DNA of 50,360 nucleotides from Clostridiales bacterium (GTDB lineage: Bacteria; Bacillota; Clostridia; Oscillospirales; Oscillospiraceae): contig JAHZBA010000018.1 in assembly GCA_019423635.1 (NCBI GenBank), forward strand, positions 1-50,360, read 5' to 3'. Positions 43,315-50,360 of this stretch are shown here, one piece after another. How positions within the stretch are numbered: the first letter of the stretch is position 1; every line of letters starts with the position of its first letter. The notes beneath the pieces are model-generated. The model ran no database searches. It was not told the DNA's origin and was given only the letters and a program-made list of their open reading frames with translations. The translations under genes and the position numbers were made by a program.

Positions 43315-44493
43315 TCAGGCCAGTGCCTGCCGCATAATCTCCAGGCCCTGGTCCATCTCCTCCTTCGTGATGACCAGCGGCGGCAGGAGGCGCATTCCCG
43401 GCCCGGCGGTGAGAACCAGCAGGCCGTGGGCAATGAGCTTGTTCGCGATCTCCTTGTTGCTGTACCCCGCCGAAACCTCAATGCCGATCATGAGGCCCAG
43501 GCCCCGGGTTTTGCCAAAGCACGGCAGGTCCAGGGCCTCAATCTCTCTCCGGAGGTAGTCCCCTTTCTCCCGGACCTGCGCCAGGAAATCGTCGTCCAGG
43601 GTCTCCTGCACCACCAGCCCTGCGGCGGCGCAGACGGGATTGGCCCCGAAGGTGGTGGCGTGGGTGCCCGGTCCCAGCACGTCCCGGCACTTTTCACTTG
43701 CCAGAATGCCGCTCATGGGGAGGCCCCCCGCGATGCCCTTGGCGAAGGACGCCGCGTCCGGCAGGATGCCGTACTGCTGGAAGGCAAAGAGCGTCCCCGT
43801 GCGGCCCACGCCGGTCTGGACCTCGTCCACCAGCAGCAGCCAGTCCCGCTCCGCGCAGAGCTTTGCCAGCGCCTGCACATACTCCCGGTCCAGCGGCAGC
43901 ACGCCGCCCTCCCCCTGGACCAGCTCCACCAGAACGGCACACACATCGTCCCCGGCGGCGGACTCCAGAGAGGCCATGTCGTTGGCGTCGGCGTAGCGAA
44001 AGCCCTCGGTGAAGGGGAAGAAATAGTTGTGGAAGACCTCCTGTCCGGTGGCCTTCAGGGTGGTAATGGTGCGGCCGTGGAAGGAGTTGTTCAGGGTAAT
44101 GACCGTAGCGCGGCCCTGGCCGTACCGGTCAAAGCTGTACTTCCGGGCCAGCTTGATGAGGCCCTCGTTGGCCTCGCCGCCGCCGTTGGCGAAAAAGACG
44201 CAGCTCATACCGGTGCGTTTGCAGAGGAGTTCCGCCAGGCGGGCGGGGGGCTCCGTGTAGAAGAGGTTGGAGGTATGGCCCAGTTTTTTGGCCTGGGCGG
44301 AGATGGCGTCCACCCAGGGCGCATAGCCATAGCCCAGGTCCGTGACGCCGATGCCGCTGGTGAAATCAATGTACTTGTCCCCCTCCGGGGTATAGAGGGT
44401 CGCGCCCTGCCCGTGGTCGATGGCCACGGGGAAACGGCCGTAGGTATTCATGATGTATTGCTGGGTGAGGGATTGGATCTCCTGACTGGTCAT
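43315..44493 (-). CDS. argD: Acetylornithine aminotransferase
   Basis: A pyridoxal-phosphate enzyme (class III aminotransferase) that makes N-acetylornithine from the semialdehyde. The 392-residue protein has the cofactor-binding NGGGEANEGLIKLAR block (103-117), NSFHGRT, D223-E-V-Q in the Walker-like DEVQTG segment, and the Schiff-base lysine K252 in SFAKGIAGG. The start at 44491-44493 has a GGAGGT site; a longer frame upstream runs into repeat D2. It lies between argB and argF. Confidence 0.94.
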   Translation of the reverse strand: MTSQEIQSLTQQYIMNTYGRFPVAIDHGQGATLYTPEGDKYIDFTSGIGVTDLGYGYAPWVDAISAQAKKLGHTSNLFYTEPPARLAELLCKRTGMSCVFFANGGGEANEGLIKLARKYSFDRYGQGRATVITLNNSFHGRTITTLKATGQEVFHNYFFPFTEGFRYADANDMASLESAAGDDVCAVLVELVQGEGGVLPLDREYVQALAKLCAERDWLLLVDEVQTGVGRTGTLFAFQQYGILPDAASFAKGIAGGLPMSGILASEKCRDVLGPGTHATTFGANPVCAAAGLVVQETLDDDFLAQVREKGDYLRREIEALDLPCFGKTRGLGLMIGIEVSAGYSNKEIANKLIAHGLLVLTAGPGMRLLPPLVITKEEMDQGLEIMRQALA

Positions 44494-44563
44494 AAAAAGA
44501 CCTCCTTCCAAACGCGCGAAGCGCAGACAAAAGTTTTCGTCCGCCTTTTCCAAAAGGCGGCGG

Positions 44564-44815
44564 GGGTCCAGGGGGCGGCGCCCCCTGGAAGCTCTCGTAA
44601 ACCGACGCACAGAGTGCGGCGCAAAACGCTTTCATGGATGCGGCGCGCAAAGCGTGCCGCAAAAAACCAAAACCCGGAAGCATGGCAATGAATTGTGTTT
44701 GCCTGAGCGCATTTTATGCGCTCCCCTTTGGAACCGTACGCCTGGGGCCTTGCCCGGACGGATACGCAGGGGCTTTGCCCCTGCACCCCACCAGGGGCGC
44801 GGCGCCCCTGGACCC
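44564..44815. repeat. Composite palindromic element, family D copy 2
   Basis: Fills the argB-argD gap. Left end GGGTCCAGGGGGCGGCG..., right end ...GGCGCCCCTGGACCC, inverted relative to each other, with a GCAGGGGC/GCCCCTGC palindrome inside the right end. Same ends as 27413-27760. It contains no recognisable gene. Confidence 0.75.
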
Positions 44816-44818
44816 ACC

Positions 44819-45679
44819 TTAGTCCTCCTGCCGCAGCATGGTCCCGATGCCCCGGTCGCTGAGGAGCTCGATCAGAATCGAATGGGGAATCCGTCCGTCC
44901 AGGATGTGGACCCGCTCCACGCCGCCCCGGATCGCGTCTACACAGCACTCCATCTTGGGGATCATCCCCCCGGAGATTGTCCCATCCGCCACCAGGCCCG
45001 GCACCTCGCCCGTCCGCACCACGTGGATCAGGCTCTCCTCATCCTTCGGGTCCCGCAGCAGTCCCCGCACGTCCGTCAGGAGAATCAGCTTCTCCGCGTG
45101 GAGCGCCTCCGCCAGCTTCGCCGCGGCCGTGTCGGCGTTGACGTTGTACGACGTATCCGCGTCCGTCCCCTGGGCCACGGTGGCCACAATGGGAATATAG
45201 CCGCTGGCTATGGCGTTTTCCACCGCGGCGGGGTTCACGCCGGTGATTTTGCCCACCAGGCCGTACTTCTCATCCAGCTGAACGGCCTGAAAAAGGCCGC
45301 CGTCCATGCCGCACAGGCCGATGGCCCGGCCCCCCAGGCGGCTGAGCTGGGACACCAGGTCCTTGTTGACCTTGCCGCAGAGAATCGCCTGCACCACGTC
45401 CATGGTGGTGGCGTCGGTGTAGCGCAGGCCGTCCACGAACCGCGACTCGTGGCCGATCATCTTCAGCATGGCGGAGATCTCCGGCCCGCCGCCGTGGACC
45501 ACCACCACCCGGATGCCCACCAGATTCAAAAGCACAATGTCGCTCATGACGGAGCGGCGGAGGGTGTCGGAGACCATGGCATTGCCGCCGTACTTCACCA
45601 CGACGGTTTTTCCGGTGAATTTCTGAATGTAGGGCAGGGCCTCAATCAGGGTCTGGGCCTGCTGTTCATGGGAGGACAT
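44819..45679 (-). CDS. argB: N-acetylglutamate kinase
   Basis: Phosphorylates N-acetylglutamate, the second and often feedback-controlled step of arginine synthesis. The 286-residue amino acid kinase-fold protein has the glycine-rich VVKYGGNAMV and VVVHGGGPEI motifs, FVDGLRYTD, NVNADTAAAKLAEAL and the LLTDVRGLL strand. The N-terminal helix (SSHEQQAQTLIEALPYIQKF) is of the kind that mediates hexamer formation and arginine inhibition. The start has an AAAGGAAG site; an upstream extension from 45739 lacks one. Confidence 0.95.
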   Translation of the reverse strand: MSSHEQQAQTLIEALPYIQKFTGKTVVVKYGGNAMVSDTLRRSVMSDIVLLNLVGIRVVVVHGGGPEISAMLKMIGHESRFVDGLRYTDATTMDVVQAILCGKVNKDLVSQLSRLGGRAIGLCGMDGGLFQAVQLDEKYGLVGKITGVNPAAVENAIASGYIPIVATVAQGTDADTSYNVNADTAAAKLAEALHAEKLILLTDVRGLLRDPKDEESLIHVVRTGEVPGLVADGTISGGMIPKMECCVDAIRGGVERVHILDGRIPHSILIELLSDRGIGTMLRQED

Positions 45680-46207
45680 GGACAATCTTCCTTTCTTTTG
45701 GGAAATAACTCCCCGGTCTTTGGGGGAGAACGGGGCCACGGCGTGCCCCTCCCGGTTCAGAGGGGCATCCCATAGTCAGGGAAAATGCCTTGTGGAAGGG
45801 GATGACCCGCTGAGGACAGCGGGCCCTACAGTCAGTCATCCTCTGATCCCCACTCCCCAGGGGTCCAGGGGGCAGCAGCCCCCTGGTTTCTCCGCCCAAG
45901 GCGGAGAAATAAAATCAAATCATTTTCGCCGCGGCACGATGGTGCCTCTCCTCGCGGCATAGCCGCTGTGGCCTACGCTAAAAATATGCCACAGGCATAT
46001 TTTCTAATCGCTGCGGCGTGGCGAAAATACCCGACCCGTTTGCCCTTGGGGCAAACACACCAGTGAGTGGACCTCACTGGTGCCAGGGGGCACCATCGGT
46101 AGACCTCCCGCACCATCGTCCCGCCCCCGCTCCCCCCGGTAGAACAGGGGGAACAGCGGAGCCGGACGAAGTCCGGCGGAGCGTAAAGGGGGGACGCAGT
46201 CCCCTCT
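45680..46207. other. argJ-argB gap packed with palindromes, no gene
   Basis: Holds, left to right: a GACCCGCTG/CAGCGGG hairpin near 45806 (like the core at 1996), a family D half copy (45861-45886), a CGCCTT-type CTCCGCC/GGCGGAG hairpin, AAAATATGCC/GGCATATTTT (near 45982-46004), GTTTGCCC/GGGCAAAC (near 46038), CACCAGTGAG/CTCACTGGTG (near 46059-46083) and GCCGGAC/GTCCGGC. No open frame with recognisable content. Confidence 0.6.
45861..45886 (+). repeat. Family D half copy
   Basis: GGGTCCAGGGGGCAGCAGCCCCCTGG, written here in two parts (GGGTCCAGGGGGC, AGCAGCCCCCTGG): the left end of the family D element standing alone. Confidence 0.7.
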
Positions 46208-46211
46208 TTAC
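46183..46211 (-). terminator. Hairpin over the argJ stop codon
   Basis: GTAAAG-GGGGGAC / GTCCCC-TCTTTAC with a three-base loop. It includes the TAA of argJ (46208-46210) and may stabilise or end the transcript; no T-run follows. Confidence 0.45.
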
Positions 46212-47434
46212 GTTCTATAATCCCCGTTGATCTTGATATAGTCGTAGGTGATGTCACAGCCCCAGCAGGTGCAGCCTCCCTCACCTTCGCCCATGGCGAT
46301 GAGGATGTCCACCTCGTCCTCCGAGAGGATCTTCTTGGCGAGGTCCTCGTCAAAGTCCACCCCCCGGCCCGCCTGGCAGACCAGGATCTTCCCGGCGGGG
46401 GAGCCGAACTCCACGTCCACCTTCTCCGGGTCGAACTTCTCCCCGGAGTAGCCCATGGCGCACAGTACCCGGCCCCAGTTGGCGTCCGCGCCGAAGATGG
46501 CGGCTTTGGTCAGCGTGGAGGAGATGACGGACTTGGCGATGGTCTCCGCCGCCGCCTCGCTCCGGGCCCCCGCCACGCGGCAGGTGATGAGGTGCCTGGC
46601 CCCCTCGCCGTCCTTGGCCATCTCCCGGGCAAGACGGATGCACAGGGTCTGGAGCGCCTCCAGGAAGGCGTCGTAGTCCGGCCCTCTGGCCGCAATGGGC
46701 TCGTTGCCCGCCAGGCCGTTGGCCAGCACCAGGCAGGTGTCGTTGGTGGAGGTGTCCCCGTCCACGCTGATGCGGTTGAAGCTGACGTTCACCGTCTCCA
46801 GCAGGGCGGTGTGAATCATCTCCGATGTGATCGCGCAGTCGGTGGTGAGGAAGCAGAGCATGGTGCCCATGTTGGGGTGGATCATGCCGCTGCCCTTGGC
46901 GATGCCGCCCAGGCGGACGGTCTTGCCGCCGATCACCGTCTCCACCGCCGCCTCCTTCTTGGCGGTGTCGGTGGTCATGATGGCGTGGGCGGCGGCGTCA
47001 CTGGCCTCCGCCGAGGATTCCAACGCCTCATACAGCGCCGGCACGCCGGACTCAATGGCCGCAATATTGATGGTCTGGCCGATGACGCCGGTGGAGCTCA
47101 CCAGCACGTCCTCCGCCCGGCAGCCGATGGATCTGGCCGCCGCCGCGCACATCCGCTCCGCGTACTCCTCCCCGTGGGGGGCGCAGGCGTTGGCGTTGCC
47201 GCTGTTGGCAATGACGGCCCGGGCCCGCCCGTCCGTCAGGTGGGCCATGTCCACATGGATGGGGGCGGCCTTGACCACGTTTTTCGTGAACACCGCCGCC
47301 GCCGCGCACTCCACGTCGGAGACAATGAGCGCTACGTCCTTTTTCCAGGCCGCGTGGGTCTTGACGCCCACGTGAATTCCGGCGGCCCGGAACCCTGCGG
47401 CGGCGCAGACACCGCCGGTAATTTCTTTTATCAT
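46208..47434 (-). CDS. argJ: Bifunctional glutamate N-acetyltransferase / N-acetylornithine transacetylase
   Basis: ArgJ recycles the acetyl group from N-acetylornithine to glutamate; bifunctional forms also use acetyl-CoA. The 408-residue precursor self-cleaves before a threonine; here the site is KGSGMIHPNMG-TML with G190 | T191 (many homologues have A before T). NSGNANAC (77-84) and the C-terminal GDYRT-type end fit the family. The start MIKEITGGVCAAAGF has a GGAGAATGG site; a longer frame begins inside repeat E. With no argA or argE seen in the window, the cyclic pathway through ArgJ is implied. Confidence 0.95.
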   Translation of the reverse strand: MIKEITGGVCAAAGFRAAGIHVGVKTHAAWKKDVALIVSDVECAAAAVFTKNVVKAAPIHVDMAHLTDGRARAVIANSGNANACAPHGEEYAERMCAAAARSIGCRAEDVLVSSTGVIGQTINIAAIESGVPALYEALESSAEASDAAAHAIMTTDTAKKEAAVETVIGGKTVRLGGIAKGSGMIHPNMGTMLCFLTTDCAITSEMIHTALLETVNVSFNRISVDGDTSTNDTCLVLANGLAGNEPIAARGPDYDAFLEALQTLCIRLAREMAKDGEGARHLITCRVAGARSEAAAETIAKSVISSTLTKAAIFGADANWGRVLCAMGYSGEKFDPEKVDVEFGSPAGKILVCQAGRGVDFDEDLAKKILSEDEVDILIAMGEGEGGCTCWGCDITYDYIKINGDYRT

Positions 47435-47472
47435 GGTCCATTCTCCTTCTATTCTCTCGTCCCCCGCAGGAC

Positions 47473-47630
47473 AAGCCTTCCCCTTCAGGGGAAGGTGGCA
47501 TTTGCGAAGCAAATGACGGATGAGGCCGGCAACCGGCGTGCCTCTTCGAAACAACCTCGTCCGGCGTGCCGCTTCCAAACGACCTCATCCGCCCCCTCCG
47601 GGGGCACCTTCCCCTAAAGGGGAAGGCTTT
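47473..47630. repeat. MITE-like palindromic element, family E
   Basis: 158 bases in the argC-argJ gap. The ends are inverted copies of AAGCCTTCCCC-N4-GGGGAAGGTG followed by GGATGAGG, each end a hairpin by itself. Between them a ~33-base unit (CCGGCGTGCC...CTTC.AAAC.ACCTC.TCCG) is repeated twice. No gene. Confidence 0.8.
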
Positions 47631-47652
47631 CGGGGGTTCTCTGCCAGCCGTT

Positions 47653-48594
47653 TCAGAGGTTTAAGCCCTTCGTCTCCTCAAAGCCCAGCATCAGGTTCAT
47701 GTTCTGTACCGCCGCGCCGCTGGCGCCCTTGCCCAGGTTGTCGAATTGTGCGGCAATCAGGGTGTGCTCCCCACTACCAGCGACCGTGATGCGCAGGCGG
47801 TCACTGCCGGCCAGCTGGCTGGTATAGAGCCGGGCAGGAGTCGCGGTCTCGCTAAAGTCAACCTCCACTAGCGGTTTGCCGCGGTAAGCGAGCGCTAATT
47901 CCTCGTAAATTTCTTCTGTAACCACCTCTCTGCCAAGCAGGTTGTTGTGCAGCAGCACCGTGGTACACATGCCCTTGTACACATCCCCAAGCACCGGGAG
48001 AAAAGCGGGCGGATGGTTCAGCCCGGCGATCTTCTGCATCTCGGGCAGGTGCTTGTGGGAGAGACCAAGGGCGTAAGGGGCGGGGCTGTCCAGCCGGGGG
48101 TCCCGGCCGGGGGACTCATACTCGGCAATCATCTTCTTGCCGCCCCCGGAATAGCCGGTCAGAGACCAGCAGGTCAGGGGATAGTCCGCAGGGATGATGC
48201 CGTCCTGAACCAGCGGAGCCACACAAGCCAAAAATCCCGTGGCGTGGCAGCCCGGATTGGCCACCCGCTTGGCGGTGATAATCTTCTCCCGCTGGCCATG
48301 GAGCTCCGGAAAGCCGTAAACCCATTGGGGGTCCGTCCGGTGGGCGGTGGAGCAGTCGATGATCCGGGTGTCGGGATTCGTCACCAGCCCCACGGCCTCC
48401 ACTGCCGCCGCGTCCGGCAGGCAGAGGAACACGATGTCCGCCGCGTTCATCAGCTTCCCACGCTCCGCCGGGTCTTTCCGCTTGTCCTCGTCAATGAGGA
48501 GGAGCTCGATGTCCTCACGCTGGCTCAGCCGGTCGTAGATCTGGAGGCCCGTGGTGCCCTCCCTGCCGTCAATATAGATGATGGGCTTGCTCAT
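47653..48594 (-). CDS. argC: N-acetyl-gamma-glutamyl-phosphate reductase
   Basis: NADPH-dependent reductase making N-acetylglutamate semialdehyde, the third step of arginine synthesis. The 313-residue length is that of the short (type 2) ArgC. The N-terminus IIYIDGREGTTGLQIYDRL is the nucleotide-binding loop; catalytic C116 lies in NPGCHATG. The start at 48592-48594 has an AGGAAAGGAT site. It is followed by argJ after 218 bases, most of them repeat E, and preceded by the TIGR04076 gene. Confidence 0.95.
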   Translation of the reverse strand: MSKPIIYIDGREGTTGLQIYDRLSQREDIELLLIDEDKRKDPAERGKLMNAADIVFLCLPDAAAVEAVGLVTNPDTRIIDCSTAHRTDPQWVYGFPELHGQREKIITAKRVANPGCHATGFLACVAPLVQDGIIPADYPLTCWSLTGYSGGGKKMIAEYESPGRDPRLDSPAPYALGLSHKHLPEMQKIAGLNHPPAFLPVLGDVYKGMCTTVLLHNNLLGREVVTEEIYEELALAYRGKPLVEVDFSETATPARLYTSQLAGSDRLRITVAGSGEHTLIAAQFDNLGKGASGAAVQNMNLMLGFEETKGLNL

Positions 48595-48664
48595 ATCCTT
48601 TCCTCCCTCAGAACCCGGATTCCTAGCCGGTGGATGCTGTCTGAGCGGCTGTGAACCCAGGTTC

Positions 48665-48979
48665 TCAATCGGCCTCCTCATCCAGCGCCTCGATCAAAAA
48701 GCTCACGGGCCGGAAGCCGTCGTTACAGGAGATCATGGCGGATCTCCTGTTCTTCATCCAGCCCTCGTAAAGATCCTCCCCGCCGTGGGACAGGGCCAGC
48801 ACGAAGGGGGACATACTCTCCCAGGCACTGCGGCACAGGCCCTCCGGCTGTTTCCAGCCGTTGGCAGTGAACACCTGTCCCTCCCGGAGGTCACAGGCGT
48901 GCTGAATGGGGTTTTCATACTGGGTAATCAGATCGTCATAGCGGGCCATCCGCATGACCGTGATCCGGCATTTTTTCAT
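48665..48979 (-). CDS. TIGR04076 family protein
   Basis: A 104-residue protein, MKKCRITVMRMARYDDLITQY..., with the family pattern: GQVF in the middle, PEGLCRSAWESMSPFVLALSHGG, W(x)KNRRSAMISCNDGFRPVSFLIE. Conserved cysteines (C29, C49 and C87 region) suggest metal or redox chemistry, but the family has no known function. It is coupled to the upstream lipoprotein gene (three-base gap) and lies between argH and argC. Confidence 0.75.
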   Translation of the reverse strand: MKKCRITVMRMARYDDLITQYENPIQHACDLREGQVFTANGWKQPEGLCRSAWESMSPFVLALSHGGEDLYEGWMKNRRSAMISCNDGFRPVSFLIEALDEEAD

Positions 48980-48982
48980 GGC

Positions 48983-49696
48983 TCAGCCCTCCGCCGGCAG
49001 GGGATACCGGGCAAAACCGCTGCCCTGGGGCTCGTTATAGAGAATGGTCAGTCCCAACGTCCCCTCGTCAGTGGCCTGCCAGTCATAGGGCCCCCGGGCC
49101 GCCCAGAGGACGTCCTCCGAAAGCCCCTCCACCGGGGTGTCCGGCAGGTAGACAGTCATGGCCTTCGTCCCCTCCAGGCCGTAGGGCTCAGAGTAGATAT
49201 AGCAGACGCCGTCGGCAAACTCCTCTGTCCCGTCGGCGGGATGCTCCAGTTCCAAAGACTCGATGGCCAGGGACCAGGTGGTCTCATCCAGCTGCTCCGG
49301 CCGGGTGAAGCGCCCGCTGAACCGGCAGATGTACACGATGCCGCCGGGGTACTTCTCCGGGTCGCCGGTCCCCATGTCAGAGTCGTGGTACACCCCCGTG
49401 AAGCTCCCGTCCGGCAGCAGCGTCAGATCCGTACTCCAGCCCCCGGCACCGCTGCAAAACATATAGGTGCCGCTCAGGCTCTCCAGGAAAGCGTCCCCCT
49501 CCAACGGAGCCTCCGCTTCCGGTTCCGGAGCGCTCTCCGGTTCGGCCGCGTCCCCGTCCTTCGGGGCGCCCGTCTCCTCCTGGGGCGGATCATCCCTGCC
49601 TCCGCCGCCGGTGGTGATCACCGCCACTCCAACCTGATCCGCGCACCCGCTCAGCAGGAACAGGCACAGGGCCAGCGCAAGCATTCTGAACTTCAT
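48983..49696 (-). CDS. Lipoprotein of unknown function
   Basis: A 237-residue exported lipoprotein: signal peptide with lipobox LSGC (Cys18), a long Glu/Pro/Ala/Asp-rich linker (about 35-65), and a beta-rich domain with LSGTYMFCSGAGGWSTDLTLLPDG, SFTGVYHDSDMG and YICRFSGRFTRPEQLDETTW, a lipocalin-like pattern often seen in small extracytoplasmic proteins of gut Clostridia. Function unknown. It lies just downstream of argH and its product is unlikely to act in arginine synthesis. Confidence 0.72.
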   Translation of the reverse strand: MKFRMLALALCLFLLSGCADQVGVAVITTGGGGRDDPPQEETGAPKDGDAAEPESAPEPEAEAPLEGDAFLESLSGTYMFCSGAGGWSTDLTLLPDGSFTGVYHDSDMGTGDPEKYPGGIVYICRFSGRFTRPEQLDETTWSLAIESLELEHPADGTEEFADGVCYIYSEPYGLEGTKAMTVYLPDTPVEGLSEDVLWAARGPYDWQATDEGTLGLTILYNEPQGSGFARYPLPAEG

Positions 49697-49733
49697 AAGT
49701 AATTCCTAACTCCTCATTCCTAATTCCTAATTC

Positions 49734-50360
49734 TCACTGCGCTCTGCTCTGTACAAACTGCTCCATCGCCTCAATCTGCCGCTGTGTCTCCCGGACCGCC
49801 GGCCCGCCGAAGCTCGCCCGCAGGGCCATGCAGTTCTCCAGTTTCAAGGCCTCGTAGACGTCCTCCTCAAAGAGGTCCGAGAAGGTCCTCAGTTCCTCCA
49901 GCGTCCGCTCCTCCAGGGTTCTCCCCTTCGCCGTGCAGTCCGCCACCAGGCGGCCCGTCACCGTGTAGGCGTCCCGGAAGGGCATCCCCTTCTTGGTGAG
50001 GTAGTCGGCGCAGTCTGTTGCGTTGATGAAGCCCTTCCCCGCCGCGGCGCGCATGTTGTCCGTCCGGACGGTCATGGTGTCCAGCATGGCGGAAAAGACC
50101 GGCAGGCACATCTCCACGGTGTCGATGGCGTCAAACACCGGCTCCTTGTCCTCCTGCATGTCCTTATTATAGGCCAGGGGCAGACCCTTCATGACGGTCA
50201 AAAGCCCCATCAGGTCCCCGTAGACCCGCCCCGTCTTGCCCCGGACCAGCTCGGCCACATCTGGGTTCTTCTTCTGGGGCATGATGGAGGAGCCTGTGGC
50301 ATAGGCGTCGTCCAGCTCGATGAACTTGAACTCCCAGCTGCACCAGAGGATGACCTCCTC
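49734..50360 (-). CDS. argH: Argininosuccinate lyase (partial)
   Basis: C-terminal 208 residues of ArgH, which splits argininosuccinate into arginine and fumarate, the last step of the pathway. The fumarase/aspartase superfamily signature GSSIMPQKKNPD is present near the right edge, with the catalytic serine loop, followed by AELVRGKTGRVYGDL and the C-terminal helical domain. The 5' part continues beyond the window. It is upstream of the lipoprotein and argC on the same strand, separated from the lipoprotein gene by a TCCTAATTCC-type short repeat tract (49700-49730). Confidence 0.95.
   Translation of the reverse strand, partial: EEVILWCSWEFKFIELDDAYATGSSIMPQKKNPDVAELVRGKTGRVYGDLMGLLTVMKGLPLAYNKDMQEDKEPVFDAIDTVEMCLPVFSAMLDTMTVRTDNMRAAAGKGFINATDCADYLTKKGMPFRDAYTVTGRLVADCTAKGRTLEERTLEELRTFSDLFEEDVYEALKLENCMALRASFGGPAVRETQRQIEAMEQFVQSRAQ

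Overview
The window looks like chromosome of a GC-rich, spore-forming, strictly anaerobic member of the Clostridia, most plausibly an Oscillospiraceae-type gut bacterium near Flavonifractor, Oscillibacter or Lawsonibacter. The genus is inference. The lineage rests on spoIID and bofA (sporulation), a reverse rubrerythrin plus rubredoxin (anaerobe peroxide defence), gene orders typical of Firmicutes (rplM-rpsI, DUF2508-bofA, era-yqzL-recO, ffs-dnaX-ybaB), a serpin, an SLH-domain secreted protein, and frequent GTG/TTG starts.

Layout. 1-2.2 kb: end of rpsI, rplM with its promoter and leader hairpin, bofA, DUF2508 and tadA. 2.2-8.4 kb: a membrane protein, spoIID, a 48-bp tandem palindrome array, radC, and uvrB behind a promoter with a good LexA box; a REP-associated tyrosine transposase (RAYT) gene starts two bases after uvrB. 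8.4-14 kb: an MmcQ/YjbR protein, a YbaK-type deacylase, a divergent regulator pair, then uvrA, flanked by inverted copies of a ~350-bp structured repeat, with a third partial copy before era. 14-19.2 kb: era, a PNPOx-fold protein, yqzL, recO and mutS2. 19.3-29 kb: a repeat-built coiled-coil protein, an ECF sigma factor overlapping a membrane-anchored serpin, an rlmB-type methyltransferase, a degenerate P-type ATPase, an EF-G paralogue and an SLH-domain protein. 29-33.1 kb: reverse rubrerythrin, rubredoxin, a lipoprotein and asnS.

33.5-37.5 kb is an AT-rich island between tRNA-Leu(CAA) and tRNA-Ala(CGC). It holds a serine-recombinase fragment, a small companion gene, a broken KilA-N gene, an apparently frameshifted membrane protein gene and a 370-residue cysteine-rich protein of unknown function. 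The conserved chromosome resumes with the SRP RNA, dnaX and ybaB, then a DUF4127 lipoprotein, and an arginine cluster on the minus strand (argH partial, a lipoprotein, a TIGR04076 protein, argC, argJ, argB, argD, argF).

The most distinctive property is the density and variety of palindromic repeats between genes. At least five families are visible: a RAYT-linked REP family whose palindrome is also built twice, in inverted orientation, into the RAYT coding sequence; a ~350-bp element whose hairpin arms change in a compensatory way between copies; and three others that fill gaps in the arginine cluster and elsewhere. The most interesting protein-level candidates are the sigma factor/membrane-anchored serpin pair (a possible protease-responsive sigma switch), the P-type ATPase-like protein lacking its catalytic motifs, and the unknown gene of the tRNA-flanked island.
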